From assembly GCA_963761985.1 (NCBI GenBank), contig CAVXIT010000007.1, forward strand, positions 1-64,000: 64,000 nt of DNA. Reading direction: 5' to 3'. Below are positions 9,858 to 19,754 of the stretch, in pieces. Position 1 is the first letter of the stretch, and every line of letters starts with the position of its first letter. This stretch comes from JACCTH01 sp963761985. Lineage in GTDB: Bacteria; Actinomycetota; Acidimicrobiia; Spongiisociales; ZC4RG35. The translations under genes were made by a program, and so were the position numbers. Under the pieces are notes generated by a model. The model searched no databases. It was not told where the DNA came from and saw only the letters and a list, made by a program, of their open reading frames with translations.

Positions 9858-11329
9858 ATGCCCACCACCGTCACCATGCCCCAATTGGGCGAGACCGTCA
9901 CCGAAGGAACGATCCTTCGCTGGGCGAAAAACGTCGGCGATCCGATCGCGACCGACGAAGTCCTGGTCGAAATCTCCACCGACAAGGTCGACACCGAGGT
10001 TCCCTCGCCGGCGCAGGGCGTGGTCATCGAACTGCTCGTTGGCGAAGGGCGAGACGGTGGCGGTGGGAACGGCCTTGGCAGTGATCGGCGAGGCAGGTGA
10101 GACACCGAGCCAGGAACCCACAGGCGAGCAGTCTGAGACGCCACAGCCCGCTGCTGAAGAACCGCCGGCACAGGAACCGGCCGCGGCCCAACCCGAAGCC
10201 CGCGAAGCGAGCCAAGCCAGCTGCCGGCCGAAGCCCAGCCTCAAAGCACATCCGCGAGAGATCTCGGTGGCCGTGGAGCCGAGCGCGCCGAAACCAGCTC
10301 AAGCGGCGCCAGCACCATCCGAAGACGCTCCCAACCGTGGCGTGCTGTCTCCCGGTGGTGCGCAAGCTGGCACGCGATCAGGGCATCGATCTCGAAACGA
10401 TCACCGGCACCGGCGACGGCGGCCGAATCACTCGCCGCGATGTCGAGTCAGCAATCGCCGACCAGGGCAAGGAGCAGCCGCCAATCGCTGAGCAACCAGG
10501 CGTCGCCGAGCAGCCAGCCGCGGCACCAGCTCCCATCGCGCCTCCTCCGACCCGCCAGGCCCCGGCGAGTCCGGCGCCCATGGCACCCCCGGCTCCGGCA
10601 GCCGCCACCGGGACCGAAGAAGTTCCACTCGATCGATTGCGGGTGCGGATTGGCGAGAACATGCTTCGGGCCAAGCAGACGGCGGCTCATGTCTGGACCT
10701 CGGTCGAGGTCGACTACGAGCGAGTCGAACGGGTCCGCAGCGCAGCCAAGGAGGCCTGGAAGAAGGAAGAGGGGTTCTCGCTCACCTATCTGCCTTTCAT
10801 CGCCCGGGCCACGATCGACGCCCTCAAGGAGTTCCCGGTCGTCAACAGTTCCTTCTTCCTCGAAGAACGAAAGTCCATCCTTCATCGGACCGTGAACCTC
10901 GGAATCGCGATCGACCTCGACCAAAAGGGATTGGTCGTCGCCACCATCCGTAACGCTGATGGCCTGCGCCTGGTCGGTCTTGCCCGGCGCATCCGCGAAC
11001 TGGCCGAGAAGGCCCGGGCTGGCAAGCTCGATCCCGACGACGTGAGCGGCTCGACCTTCTCGATCACCAACCCAGGGCCGTACGGGTCCTTCATGAGCGC
11101 GCCGATCATCAATGTTCCCAACGTCGGCATTCTCTCCACCGACACCGTTACCAAGCGACCGGCGGTGGTGACCACCGACGAGGGCCAGGACACGATCGCG
11201 GTCCGCCACATCGGCTATCTCGGCCTGTCCTGGGACCATCGGGCCTTCGACGGGTCGACGGCGGTTTTGTTCTTGGGCAGGATCAAGGAGAACATCGAGA
11301 ACTGGGATTGGAACCAGGAGCTGACCTGA
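9858..11329 (+). CDS. 2-oxo acid dehydrogenase E2 (lipoyl acyltransferase), frameshifted
   Basis: Domains in order: N-terminal lipoyl domain (VTMPQLGETVTEGTILRW; lipoylated Lys in STDKVDTEVPSP), an Ala/Pro/Glu-rich linker, a peripheral-subunit-binding domain (VRKLARDQGIDLETITGTG), a second Pro/Ala linker, and the catalytic acyltransferase domain ending in SWDHRAFDGSTAV, the HxxxDG active-site motif. Frame changes lie near 10040 and 10350, both in low-complexity stretches. It could serve the 2-oxoglutarate, pyruvate or branched-chain complex; the E1 subunit is not in the window, so I leave the symbol empty. ATG at 9858 has GGGAGAG just upstream, and lpd is 15 bases away. Confidence 0.85.
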
Positions 11330-12020
11330 CCAAACCAGCCATTCGCGTTCGCTGGCTCGGCCGGCTTCCCTACCTCGAGGCCTGGGATCTGCAGAAGGCC
11401 TTGTGGAATGGCCGGGTCGAGGGTCGAGCCGACGATTATCTGCTGCTCGTCGAGCATCCTCCGGTGTACACCGTGGGGCGCAACGGAGACGGCGCCAACC
11501 TCCTGGTTCCGCCGGAGTCGCTCGACGACGCCGAGTTCCATCATGTCGATCGCGGGGGTGACATCACCTTCCACGGCCCCGGCCAGCTCGTTGGTTATCC
11601 GATTCTCAAGCTGTCGGATCCCAAGCAAATCGTTCCCTACGTGCGCAAGCTCGAGCAGGTCCTCATCGACACTCTCTGCGGACTTTGGGGTAGCAAGGCT
11701 GGCGCGAGGAAGGGCTTACCGGGGTCTGGACCGAGCAGGGGAAGGTCGCCGCGATCGGGGTGAGAGTGTCGCGGCAGGTGACCATGCACGGCTTCGCCCT
11801 CAACCTCGACCCCGACATGGACTTCTTTGCCCGCATGAACCCTTGTGGAATAACTGATCGACCGGTCGCGACGCTGAGCTAGCTTGGTCGGGCGGCGGGT
11901 GAGTCTCGAAGAAGCGACGCGGAAACTCATCCCTCGTTTCGAAACCGTCTTTGGACGAATCCGAAGTGCAGCTGGGAGCTTTCCCCGGCCGGCAGGCGGC
12001 CGAGTTCGAGGTCGATCGGC
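11308..12020 (+). CDS. lipB: Octanoyl-(acyl-carrier-protein):protein transferase, frameshifted
   Basis: Transfers octanoate from ACP to the lipoyl domain of E2, feeding lipA. Visible motifs: LLLVEHPPVYTVGRNGDGAN, RGGDITFHGPGQLVGYPI, and after a frame change near 11695, KVAAIGVRVSRQVTMHGFAL (catalytic Lys) and FARMNPCGI (active-site Cys). A further change near 11875-11890 gives the C-terminal VSLEEATRKLIPRFETVFG. The start overlaps the end of the E2 gene (TTG at 11308 in frame; a CTG at 11326 follows GGAG more closely). The end is approximate. The tight spacing with E2 and lipA indicates one lipoylation operon. Confidence 0.82.
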
Positions 12021-12071
12021 TCCTGGCGGCCGGCACCTTCGCCCCCGATCGGGCACAACGACAACCACTCG

Positions 12072-12961
12072 ATGGTCAACGGCCGGCTGCCCGGAGAGCC
12101 GCCGCGCCCGGAATGGATGAAGGTAACGGCCCGGATGGACGACAGACTACTTGTCGCTCAAGAAGCTGATGCGCGGGCTCGACCTCCACACCGTCTGTGA
12201 GGAGGCCGGATGCCCCAACATTTACGAGTGCTGGGGATCGGGAACGGCGACTCTGATGATCCTCGGCGACAAGTGCACTCGGGCCTGCGGCTTTTGCAAC
12301 GTCACAACTGGCCGGCCCACGGAGTTCGACGAGTTGGAGCCGTTCCGGGCGGCGCAGGCGATCAAGAGCATGGGGCTGTCTCATGCGGTGATCACCTCGG
12401 TGAACCGCGACGATCTGCGCGATGGAGGGGCGGAGATCTTCGCCGCCACCATTCGGGAGACGAGGCGAATTCATCCCGATTGCGATATCGAGGTCCTCAT
12501 TCCAGATCTCAAAGGCGATCTGAATGCCCTGGCAGGTGATCCTGCGGGAAGCACCAGAGGTCCTCAACCACAACACCGAAACCGTGCTTCGCCTCCAGCG
12601 CGAAATCCGCACTTCCGCCAGCTACGGACGGTCGCTTGCGCTCCTGGCCCGAGCGAAAGCAGCGGGCCTTTTGGTCAAATCAGGCTTGATCGTGGGGATG
12701 GGGGAGACGAAGGAGGAGGTGCTGGGCGCGCTTGCCGATCTCAGAGCGGTCGGCGTCGACATCGTCACCATCGGCCAGTATCTACGGCCCACTCCTCGCC
12801 ACCGCCCGATCGATCGCTACGTGCACCCCACGGAGTTCGATGAATTTCGTTCGTATGGCGAATCGCTCGGGATCCCGCACGTCGAGTCGGGGCCGCTGGT
12901 GAGATCGTCATACCACGCCAAATCATCACTGGAGAAGTTCAAGGTGACGAGTGGCTTCTAG
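12072..12961 (+). CDS. lipA: Lipoyl synthase, frameshifted
   Basis: Radical SAM enzyme that inserts two sulfurs into octanoyl-E2. ATG at 12072 gives MVNGRLPGEPPRPEWMK, the usual N-terminus. The auxiliary-cluster cysteines are in CEEAGCPNIYECW, and the radical SAM cluster is CTRACGFC. The C-terminus carries the auxiliary-cluster Ser in RSSYHAKSSL and ends FKVTSGF. Frame changes lie near 12145 and 12530; the second splits the DLKGDLNALA region from VILREAPEVLNHNTETV. About 296 residues when joined, normal for LipA. The gene lies directly after lipB. Confidence 0.88.
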
Positions 12962-13051
12962 GGTGGCAGGGCGGCGGTAGAGCGGCATCGCGCAAACTCA
13001 CTCGCGAGCAAACCCAGGATTGCCGGGCTCTAGGGAGGAAGAACTCACAAC

Positions 13052-13228
13052 ATGATCGATACTGCTGACGCGGCTCTGTTCTTCGCTGTGGGCTTGGCAA
13101 TCTTCATGCTGGCGAGTTCGGCGACAAGCGGGATCCCGAGCAGTCGTCTTGGCAGGTTGGCGTTAGTCCCAGCGACCCTAGGCCTGTTGATTGCCATCGT
13201 TCTCATCTCTTCTTCGGTGACCGAATAG
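13052..13228 (+). CDS. Small two-helix membrane protein (58 residues)
   Basis: ATG at 13052 with a strong GGGAGG about 13 bases upstream. The product is 58 residues: a first helix (AALFFAVGLAIFMLASSA), a short basic loop (SSRLGRLA) and a second helix (LVPATLGLLIAIVLISSS), ending VTE. Intact frame, and no stronger gene on the other strand. Function unknown; I do not recognise the family. It follows lipA by about 90 bases and may be transcribed with it. Confidence 0.6.
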   Translation: MIDTADAALFFAVGLAIFMLASSATSGIPSSRLGRLALVPATLGLLIAIVLISSSVTE

Positions 13229-13364
13229 TTGATGTGGTTCGATCGGCTGTCGCGGGTGAGCTGACGCCATTTCATCCGATTGCGGGCCCGATTTCAGCTC
13301 GCCGGCTGTTTGGGGCTCGCCGCCGCGGTTGGTGAACTCGCCTTGGTGGTTTTCCCGCAGCGCT

Positions 13365-14559
13365 ATGCAGAGCGCTTGGAACGAAGAGGAGTCGCGAGAT
13401 CCAAGTAGGAGAAGACGCGTCGACTTCAGCAGCTGGCTCCTGCTGTCCTTACTGTCGGTTGGTTCACTTGTTGGGGCCCAGGTCGGGCGAAACCTGTACA
13501 ATTGTCAGCCTGAGGCACGAGCTGGTCGGCACCTACGAGCTTCCAGGGCCTCCGATGGACTATGAAGCCGTGGACGAGACCAGCGGTTATCTGTCTGTGG
13601 CTACGGGTGAGGTGTACCTGGTACGCCTTCCCCAAGAGCCTGATGGCGAGCCAACATACGAGCAGGTCGCTGCGGACCTCCGCTTTCCTCGCGGCATTGC
13701 TATTGCCGAAGGAGTCATGTATGTGGCCGAGATCGGCGACCTCACCGTGCGAGGAGGAGTACCCCACTTGTTTCGGATTTACGCAGAGCGTGAGAAGGAG
13801 ATAATCGAGGCTTCCTCTGCGACGGTATAGCCTTCGACATCGGCGATGATCTGTCGCTAGTCAACCGACGCGAGGTCATCTCCGGACTCCCGATTGCGAA
13901 CTCAGAACACGCAGTCAACGACGTCGAAATGGGTCCGGACGGTGCCGTCTACGTGTCCGTCGGGGGCGTCGACTAGATGTGGGAGGCTCCGGACTCAGGT
14001 GGCAACCCTCAAGCATCCCAAGGCGCAATTCCTCGGCACCATTCTTCGCCTTGACCCGAGCACTCTGGAAGTGACGATCCACGCTTCTGGTCTGCGAAAC
14101 GTGTACGGATTCGACTTCGACCCGACTGGTCGCATCCTCGCTGCAGACAACGACGGAGACACAACGGTCGGCTGGCGACCCGAGATCGTCCTCGCCATAA
14201 GCGGTGGTGAGGACTTCGGATATCCAGAAAATTCCGCAGCGGGAGTTACGGGAGAGGGTACGGCCCATATCTGGCAGCTGACACGATCAGGATCGGCAAC
14301 CATTCAGTGGCTGGATCGGGGTCCGTGGGCTCCGGGGCTGCTGGTCGGCGGACCAAACAGTTTGACCTACACGAGGATGGGGACCAGCGGTGACTACGTG
14401 TTCGTAGCCAACAAAGATGCCGAAGTCGACGTTCTGGATGTAACCGGCTATGTTACGGTCCTCGAACAGATGGAGAGCGGACGGCTACTCGTCGGAGTAA
14501 CGGGAATCTATGGAGGGACGCCAAATCAATTGCACGTCATCGAACCCCTCGGACAGTGA
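13365..14559 (+). CDS. Membrane-anchored beta-propeller (glucose/sorbosone dehydrogenase-like), frameshifted
   Basis: ATG at 13365 leads to an Arg-rich segment (RRRRVDF) and a signal-anchor helix (WLLLSLLSVGSLVGA), so the main domain is probably outside the cell. The blades follow: FPRGIAIAEGVMYVAEIGD, NDVEMGPDGAVYVSVGG, and GLRNVYGFDFDPTGRILAAD, which is the conserved Asn/Arg motif of soluble glucose/sorbosone dehydrogenase-type propellers. Later come GGEDFGYPE and GPNSLTYTRMG. Frame changes near 13500, 13825 and 13975 must be repaired. Whether it binds PQQ or is a non-enzymatic propeller cannot be told; the catalytic His of the dehydrogenases was not located with confidence. Confidence 0.55.
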
Positions 14560-14734
14560 CGCAGATCGAAAATTCCTCAGTGCACCCGACGCATTGGGTT
14601 CCCAACATGAGTCGGCATTCATGGGCGACTTCGGACATTTCCCCGGGCCCGAGCACTGGAATCCCTTGAATGGAGGAGAGTCCGCGAAGCGATTCCAGCA
14701 GTAACCCAACGAAGAGCGTTTCGATGGTGGCCGG

Positions 14735-15407
14735 ATGACTGCAGTGCCACGTCTGCGTAGTTTCTTGAGCAAGAGAGCAAATGCGCTTCTCACCTTGAGC
14801 GCAAAAGGACATCTCTCCACGATCACGGGAATGGCTCGCGCTTATCGTCGCCGTTTTCTTCAGAGCCTCAATCTCAAAAGCATGGATTTCGAGATCAACA
14901 CGGAGATCATCTATAAGGCTCAGCTGCTGCGAGCCACGATTGTGGAAATACCGGGCCACCTCGACTGGTCAGATCAGAGGGCCGTGGGGGATCTTCGGAA
15001 GTCAAGCGTTCGGCTGGTCAGGGGGACTACTTCTCAGCTGTTCACAAGCTTCCTTTTCCGTCCGTTCGCCTTCTTTATTTTGCCCGGAATGGTGCTGCTT
15101 GCCCTGGCGCTTATTTGCCCTGTATTGGTCCGTGTATCACTCGATCGACTTCTGGACAAGCACTGATCTATCTTTCACGGATGCGATCGCGGCGGCGTTT
15201 CGCCTATCCCCCCATTCGTTCATCGTTGGAGGCTTTGGTTTGCTCGCCGCGATCCAAATGATCAGCCTTGGCATCATGTCCGCGCAGAACAAGCGCTACT
15301 TCGAAGAGGCGTTCCATTTGAACACTTCGCTACTCCGCTTGTATCACGAGAGCGAAGCCAGGCGTTCGGCTGATGAGAGGGCCTCATCCAGCCCTGGCTC
15401 AAGCTGA
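14735..15407 (+). pseudogene. GT2 (DPM1-like) glycosyltransferase, N-terminal half missing
   Basis: The translation starts inside a dolichol-phosphate-mannose-synthase-like GT2 enzyme: ANALLTLSAKGHLSTITGM, FEINTEIIYKAQ and IVEIPGHLDWS are the distal catalytic-domain motifs. After a frame change near 15115 come two membrane helices (FIVGGFGLLAAIQMISLG) and a helical tail (NKRYFEEAFHLNTSLLRLYH). The nucleotide-binding first half with the DxD motif is absent: 14560-14735 holds nothing like it in any frame. So this is a 5'-truncated remnant, not only a sequencing break. Its 3' end overlaps the convergent deacetylase gene by nine bases. Confidence 0.6.
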
Positions 15408-16362
15408 GGCTGCCGAAAGCGTACGTCCGGCGAAACCCTCCTGCAGGTGGGTCATATAGGCCTCAATCGGGAGTAATCGGTAGTGTCGGGCGAGCTCAAC
15501 TAGGAACTTTTCCGTAAGCTCCAGTTTCTGCCCAAAGGGCATTCTCATCCCTGGGAAGAAGGAAAGTTCGGGGGCGTCCTCGCGGCCGAGAAAGTCGAGA
15601 GGGTGCAGCAAGAGAGATGGTGCAACCCCGCGCCTGCGGCACAGCCACAGGGCGGCGCGGAGATAGGACATGGCTGCTGTCTCGCTTCGGCCAGCAAGAA
15701 ACAACAGATAACTGAAGTGAAAAGGAATCCTCAGACCAGGCATGGTTGTAACCGGGACCTCGAAGAGCTGGCCATCGGGAAGGTCCCAGTGGAAGGGCAC
15801 GTTGGGCCGCAGGGCCCCTCGGAAGGTTCCGAACAGTTCACGTCTTTGCCGCTTCTCTTCAGGCGTCAGGTTGCTCCGAAGGAAGTAGTAGGCACGACCA
15901 ACGGGATTCAGAATGTTCGCGAAGACGGTGGCGTCGTATAGGTAGTCGAGCCGGCGCAGTTCCTCCAACACCGTTGTCGAAAGGCTGAAACCCGGTCCGC
16001 GAAAACCCTTGGGCTCCCGACCCGTCGCGAGCGCGATGGCATCGTGCGCTTGTTCAAGATCGGCTTTCACTTTGTCCCGTTCGTAGCGCTTAAGCCAGGG
16101 CTCGTGCAGGAAGCTGTGATTGCCGATCTCATGACCGGCCTCGGCGATTTGGGCAAAAGTGTCGCGATGATCAGGCCGAGCTGCGTCTTGTCCCACCAAG
16201 AAGAAGGTCAGCTGTAAGTCATGAGCCGCCAGCATCGCCAGAATGCGTGGCACCACGATGGGGAGATAGGTGGGGAGGCTCTTCCCAGGAGGCATCTCCG
16301 TGTGTCTTGAGGTAGGACCACTTGTCGTCGAGGTCCAGCGAGAGGGGAGCGATGGCCCTCAC
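15399..16362 (-). CDS. Polysaccharide deacetylase family protein
   Basis: GTG at 16362 overlaps the stop of the upstream epimerase and gives VRAIAPLSLDLDDKWSYLK, with the acidic motif 1 (DLDD). After one frame change near 16280 the body is clean: LTFFLVGQDA, GHEIGNHSFLHEPW (HxxxH metal motif), GFRGPGFSLS (motif 3), and a C-terminal SLLLHPLDFLGRED with the late His. About 320 residues. It is the last gene of the leftward nucleotide-sugar operon and probably deacetylates an amino sugar in the surface glycan or a lipid-linked precursor. Confidence 0.75.
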
Positions 16363-17338
16363 GGCGTCTGACCTCTTTGCCAGGCGATCGTTCGCTTCAA
16401 GCCTTCAACTAGTGGGGTCGTGGCGAGGAACCCGAGCTTCTGGTGCGCAAATTCGACGTCGGGCACGCGCCGGCGGACGTCGTCATAGCGCTGGCCGGTG
16501 AATGATTGGTATGGGACGAATTCGATCTCGAGGGGTTTGCCCGTGGCGCAAAGCTCCCAGATGACGTTGGCAAGCTCGAGGATTGAGACCTCCTCGGCCC
16601 CGCCTATGTTGAAAACTTCTCCATTGGCCTCGTCGAGCATCATCGATCGGCAGATTCCCTCGATGGTGTCGTCCACGTAGGTGAACGTCCGGGTTTGCTT
16701 GCCGTCACCGTGAATCGTGACGGGCTCACCTTTGAGGATCGCATCGATGAACACCGGCTGCGGTCCTCCCCACCAACTCAGGTGGTGGCGGGGACCATAA
16801 GACCCAAAGAAGCGGAGGAGGGTGACCGGGAGTCCGTACTCCTCTTGATAGGCGAACCCGAGATGCTCATCGAAGGCTTTTGAGACCGCATAAGCCCAAC
16901 GAGCTGACTTCGGGGATCCCAGCACGAGATCTGAGCGTTCCTCGCTGAACGGAACTTCGGGGTTCCTGCCATAGACGTCGGAGGTCGATGCCAAGACCGT
17001 CTTGATCCCGGAAGACACGCGCGATACTCGAGGACGGATCCTTGTTCCGTCCAAATTGACTGTGAGCGTTGCCAGCCGGTTCCCATATCGAGGAATCTTG
17101 CGAGCCGCGAGGTGAACCACCCGATCGACGGGTCCGCGGACACGCCGCAAGGGCGTCTTTGCTGCAGATGTCACCTTCGATGAACGTGAATTGCGGGTGA
17201 CCGTTGTGGTGAGCAATGTTCTCTTTCCGCCCCATCGATAAGATCGTCTATTCCGATTACGGAGTGTCCATCGGCGAGAAGGCGGTCGAGGAGGTTTGAG
17301 CCGAGGAAGCCGGCTACCCCGGAGACAAGGATCCTCAT
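16359..17338 (-). CDS. NAD-dependent epimerase/dehydratase (nucleotide-sugar), frameshifted N-terminus
   Basis: Extended short-chain dehydrogenase. ATG at 17338 (overlapping the upstream stop as ATGA) gives MRILVSGVAGFLGSNLLDRL, the NAD Rossmann motif. Frame changes near 17230, 17140 and 17050 separate FTFIEGDICSKDAL and VDRVVHLAA, after which the frame is clean: VLASTSDVYGRNPEVPFSE, WAYAVSK (the YxxxK catalytic pair), LLRFFGSYGPRHH, and FTYVDDTIEGICRS. About 325 residues. The family includes UDP-glucose 4-epimerases, UDP-glucuronate decarboxylases and dTDP-glucose dehydratases; the exact reaction is not determined. Confidence 0.78.
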
Positions 17339-18651
17339 GCAACAGCTCCGTTGAGGAGGTGGGCCAGCGCTCGCTCGGCGAGCTGGATAGTCTCGTTGAC
17401 GTTCAACGTCCCGTTCAGAACTTGCGAAGAGTTCACCGTAAAAACCCCGGGCACCGAGGTCTCGAACGAAGGCACCCGCTTCGAGTAGCCGAGGGTCGAC
17501 ACCGGCAGCACATATCGAACTCGAGAGATTTGGAAGGCCTCAACACTCGAGCGATCGAAGTGGGGATACATCCGTTCCAGCGCGCTCAAGAACTTGTCCC
17601 TGACCTCTTCGTCACTCCACTCCATCGCCGGGTCGTCTGCTTCTGTGTAGCGGGGAAGGTAGACGAGAGCGTTGCCCCCGAACCTCTCTCGCCCTACCAG
17701 CGCCGACATCTCGATCACGCCGGTAAAAGGGACCCAGTCGTCGGTGATGTTCGTCACGTAGTACCCGCTCAGTGGCTGTGAGGTGAGCACGGAAGCACAG
17801 ATGATTCCCTGGTACGTGACACCCTTCATCCGCTCGAGTTCTTCGTCGGACAGACCCTCGATCAAGCGAGCGGCGAGCGGTGACGCTTGAGTCACGACAA
17901 CTCGGTCGAAGGAGATGCTTTCGTCGTTGGTCCTGACGATCACCGATCCGTTTTCCGACGAAACACTCTCGACGCGGACGCCAAGCTCGGTTTTGACACC
18001 AGCTCGATTGAGGTGTGCGGCGAAACGCTCGAGAATGACCCGGTAACCGCCTTCGACGTAGCCGAACATTTCCTTCTTAAGACCGCTACGTCGGGCGGCA
18101 TAGAGCCTTTGGATGATCGCCCAAATGAACGAAGCGGACGCGTACCGATGATTTCCACCCAACTTGGATCTCAACAGCGGGAGCCAGAACTGCTCGTAAG
18201 TGCGACGCCCGGAGTGGCGAACTAGCCACTCTTCGGCCGTCTGCGTCTCGAGCCATTCCCAGTTGCGGATGCGGGATGCATAGAAGATGGTCCATCCCAG
18301 GCGCAGCTTGTCGACCAATCGCAACGGGGGAAATCGAAGAAACTCGACAGTGTTGGAAACCGAGTACAGGGTTCCCGCCGTGTAGCAACCAGTTTTCGTC
18401 TCGACCCACTGCAAGTCAGCGGTAAGACCGAGCTCATCGAGGACGCCCCGAAGATGGGAGTCGGACATCAGGATGACGTGGTAGTGCTTGTCCCAGGTGG
18501 TGTCGCCGATCTGCCACACCGACGCCAATCCTCCAAGAGCCGGCGCGCCTTCCAAAAGGGTCACCTCATGCCCGGCTTCACGGAGCCGGAGAGCGAGAGT
18601 CATGCCAAGCATGCCGCCTCCGATGACCCCCCAGCTTTGCGGATTCGTCAA
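17335..18651 (-). CDS. FAD/NAD(P)-dependent amine-oxidase-like oxidoreductase
   Basis: 438 residues, intact. N-terminal FAD motif (WGVIGGGMLGMTLALRL, then VTLLEGAPALGGLASVW), which matches protoporphyrinogen-oxidase/UDP-galactopyranose-mutase-like flavoproteins in polysaccharide clusters. The middle has FWLPLLRSKLGG and YVEGGYRVILERFAAHL. The C-terminal FAD motif is VFTVNSSQVLNGTLNVNETI. Its start and stop overlap both neighbours by four bases (ATGA). The reaction is unknown; oxidation or isomerisation of a nucleotide- or lipid-linked sugar is a reasonable guess. Confidence 0.72.
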   Translation of the reverse strand: MTNPQSWGVIGGGMLGMTLALRLREAGHEVTLLEGAPALGGLASVWQIGDTTWDKHYHVILMSDSHLRGVLDELGLTADLQWVETKTGCYTAGTLYSVSNTVEFLRFPPLRLVDKLRLGWTIFYASRIRNWEWLETQTAEEWLVRHSGRRTYEQFWLPLLRSKLGGNHRYASASFIWAIIQRLYAARRSGLKKEMFGYVEGGYRVILERFAAHLNRAGVKTELGVRVESVSSENGSVIVRTNDESISFDRVVVTQASPLAARLIEGLSDEELERMKGVTYQGIICASVLTSQPLSGYYVTNITDDWVPFTGVIEMSALVGRERFGGNALVYLPRYTEADDPAMEWSDEEVRDKFLSALERMYPHFDRSSVEAFQISRVRYVLPVSTLGYSKRVPSFETSVPGVFTVNSSQVLNGTLNVNETIQLAERALAHLLNGAVA

Positions 18652-19754
18652 GTCGACCTCCGGGCGTACCGCTCGACGAGCAACTCGATCACGGCCCGGG
18701 CGGCTCGGCCGTCACCGTAGACAGGTGGTTGGGAAGGCAGCGGCCCCTCCAGGAGCCGATACACAGACTTGACGATCACGTCTCGGTTAGCACCCGCCAC
18801 GATGTTCCAACCGGCCTCAACGGTCTCAACCCATTCAGTCTCGTCTCTCATCGTCACGCAGGGGACCCCGAGCCAGTAGAGCTCCTTCTGGAGACCTCCG
18901 GAATCGGTCAGGCCGATGCGTGCTTCCGACGCCAAGGCAATCATCTCCGACGGTCCCACTGGGCTGGTGATTTGAATGCTGGACGGTAGAGCCTTCGAAT
19001 CCAGAACTGCCGCGGTGCGCGGATGGAGGGGCATGAGCATTCTGAGTCCGCCGTTTCCCAGCTCGGTGAGCGCACCAATGATTTCACCCATGCGGTGCTC
19101 GTCGTTGGTGTTCTCTGCCCGATGGAGGGTGACGAGCGCGTACTCCCGAGGTTGGAGGCCGAATTCCTCCAGCACCGCCTTGGTTTTGGCAGGCGTGGGT
19201 CGAATCCATTGCAATGCCTCGAGCATGATGTCGCCGGTGACGTGTACGCCGCTCGTGATTCCTTCACGGGAGAGATTGTCGGCTGCATGTTGGGAAGGGC
19301 AAAGCAGAAGATCAGAAAGATGGTCAACCAAACGTCGGTTGATCTCCTCTGGCATTCGGGGATTGAACGATCGCAGCCCGGCTTCGACGTGGGCCACCGG
19401 TATATGGATCTTGGCCGCGACCAGAGCGCCGGCCAAGGTGCTGTTTGTGTCGCCCACGACCAAAACGACGTCGGGGCTGAGGTCCAACAACACGGGCTCG
19501 AGCCGCTTCATCATCTCGCCGGTTTGGGCTCCGTGGCTGGCCGAGCCGACCCCTAGGTGATGTGTCGGCGGAGGCAGGTCGAGGTCGCGAAAGAAGGCTC
19601 CCGACATTGCATCGTCGTAGTGCTGGCCGGTATGAATCAGCGACCACGCTGTTTCCGCTTGCTCGATCGCTCCGCTCACTTCCCGCCACAAAGCTGCTGC
19701 CTTGACGAACTGGGGGCGCGCTCCAACGACCATCGCCATCCTGAGGGAAGTCAT
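18648..19754 (-). CDS. UDP-N-acetylglucosamine 2-epimerase-type enzyme (WecB/WbpI family)
   Basis: 368 residues, intact. Conserved motifs of the non-hydrolysing epimerases: MVVGARPQFVKAAAL at the start, LIHTGQHYDDAMSGAFFRDL, VVGDTNSTLAGALVA, VAHVEAGLRSFNPRMPEEIN, LVTLHRAENTND, and LTDSGGLQKE. It inverts C2 of a UDP-GlcNAc-type sugar to the manno form. Because it lies in one overlapping chain with WbpA/B/E/D-type genes, it probably acts on the diacetylated uronic acid (the WbpI role) rather than on plain UDP-GlcNAc. A paralogue is at 60941-62134. Four-base overlaps on both sides. Confidence 0.88.
   Translation of the reverse strand: MTSLRMAMVVGARPQFVKAAALWREVSGAIEQAETAWSLIHTGQHYDDAMSGAFFRDLDLPPPTHHLGVGSASHGAQTGEMMKRLEPVLLDLSPDVVLVVGDTNSTLAGALVAAKIHIPVAHVEAGLRSFNPRMPEEINRRLVDHLSDLLLCPSQHAADNLSREGITSGVHVTGDIMLEALQWIRPTPAKTKAVLEEFGLQPREYALVTLHRAENTNDEHRMGEIIGALTELGNGGLRMLMPLHPRTAAVLDSKALPSSIQITSPVGPSEMIALASEARIGLTDSGGLQKELYWLGVPCVTMRDETEWVETVEAGWNIVAGANRDVIVKSVYRLLEGPLPSQPPVYGDGRAARAVIELLVERYARRST

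Noticed and set aside
8480..12961. Programmed frameshifting as explanation for the breaks in lpd-E2-lipB-lipA
   Set aside because: There are many breaks in both directions, at unrelated sites, in housekeeping genes that need no recoding elsewhere.
13280..13408. 43-codon TTG-started frame with a hydrophobic stretch and an LAGC lipobox-like motif
   Set aside because: No ribosome site, and the better gene start (13365) overlaps it in another frame.
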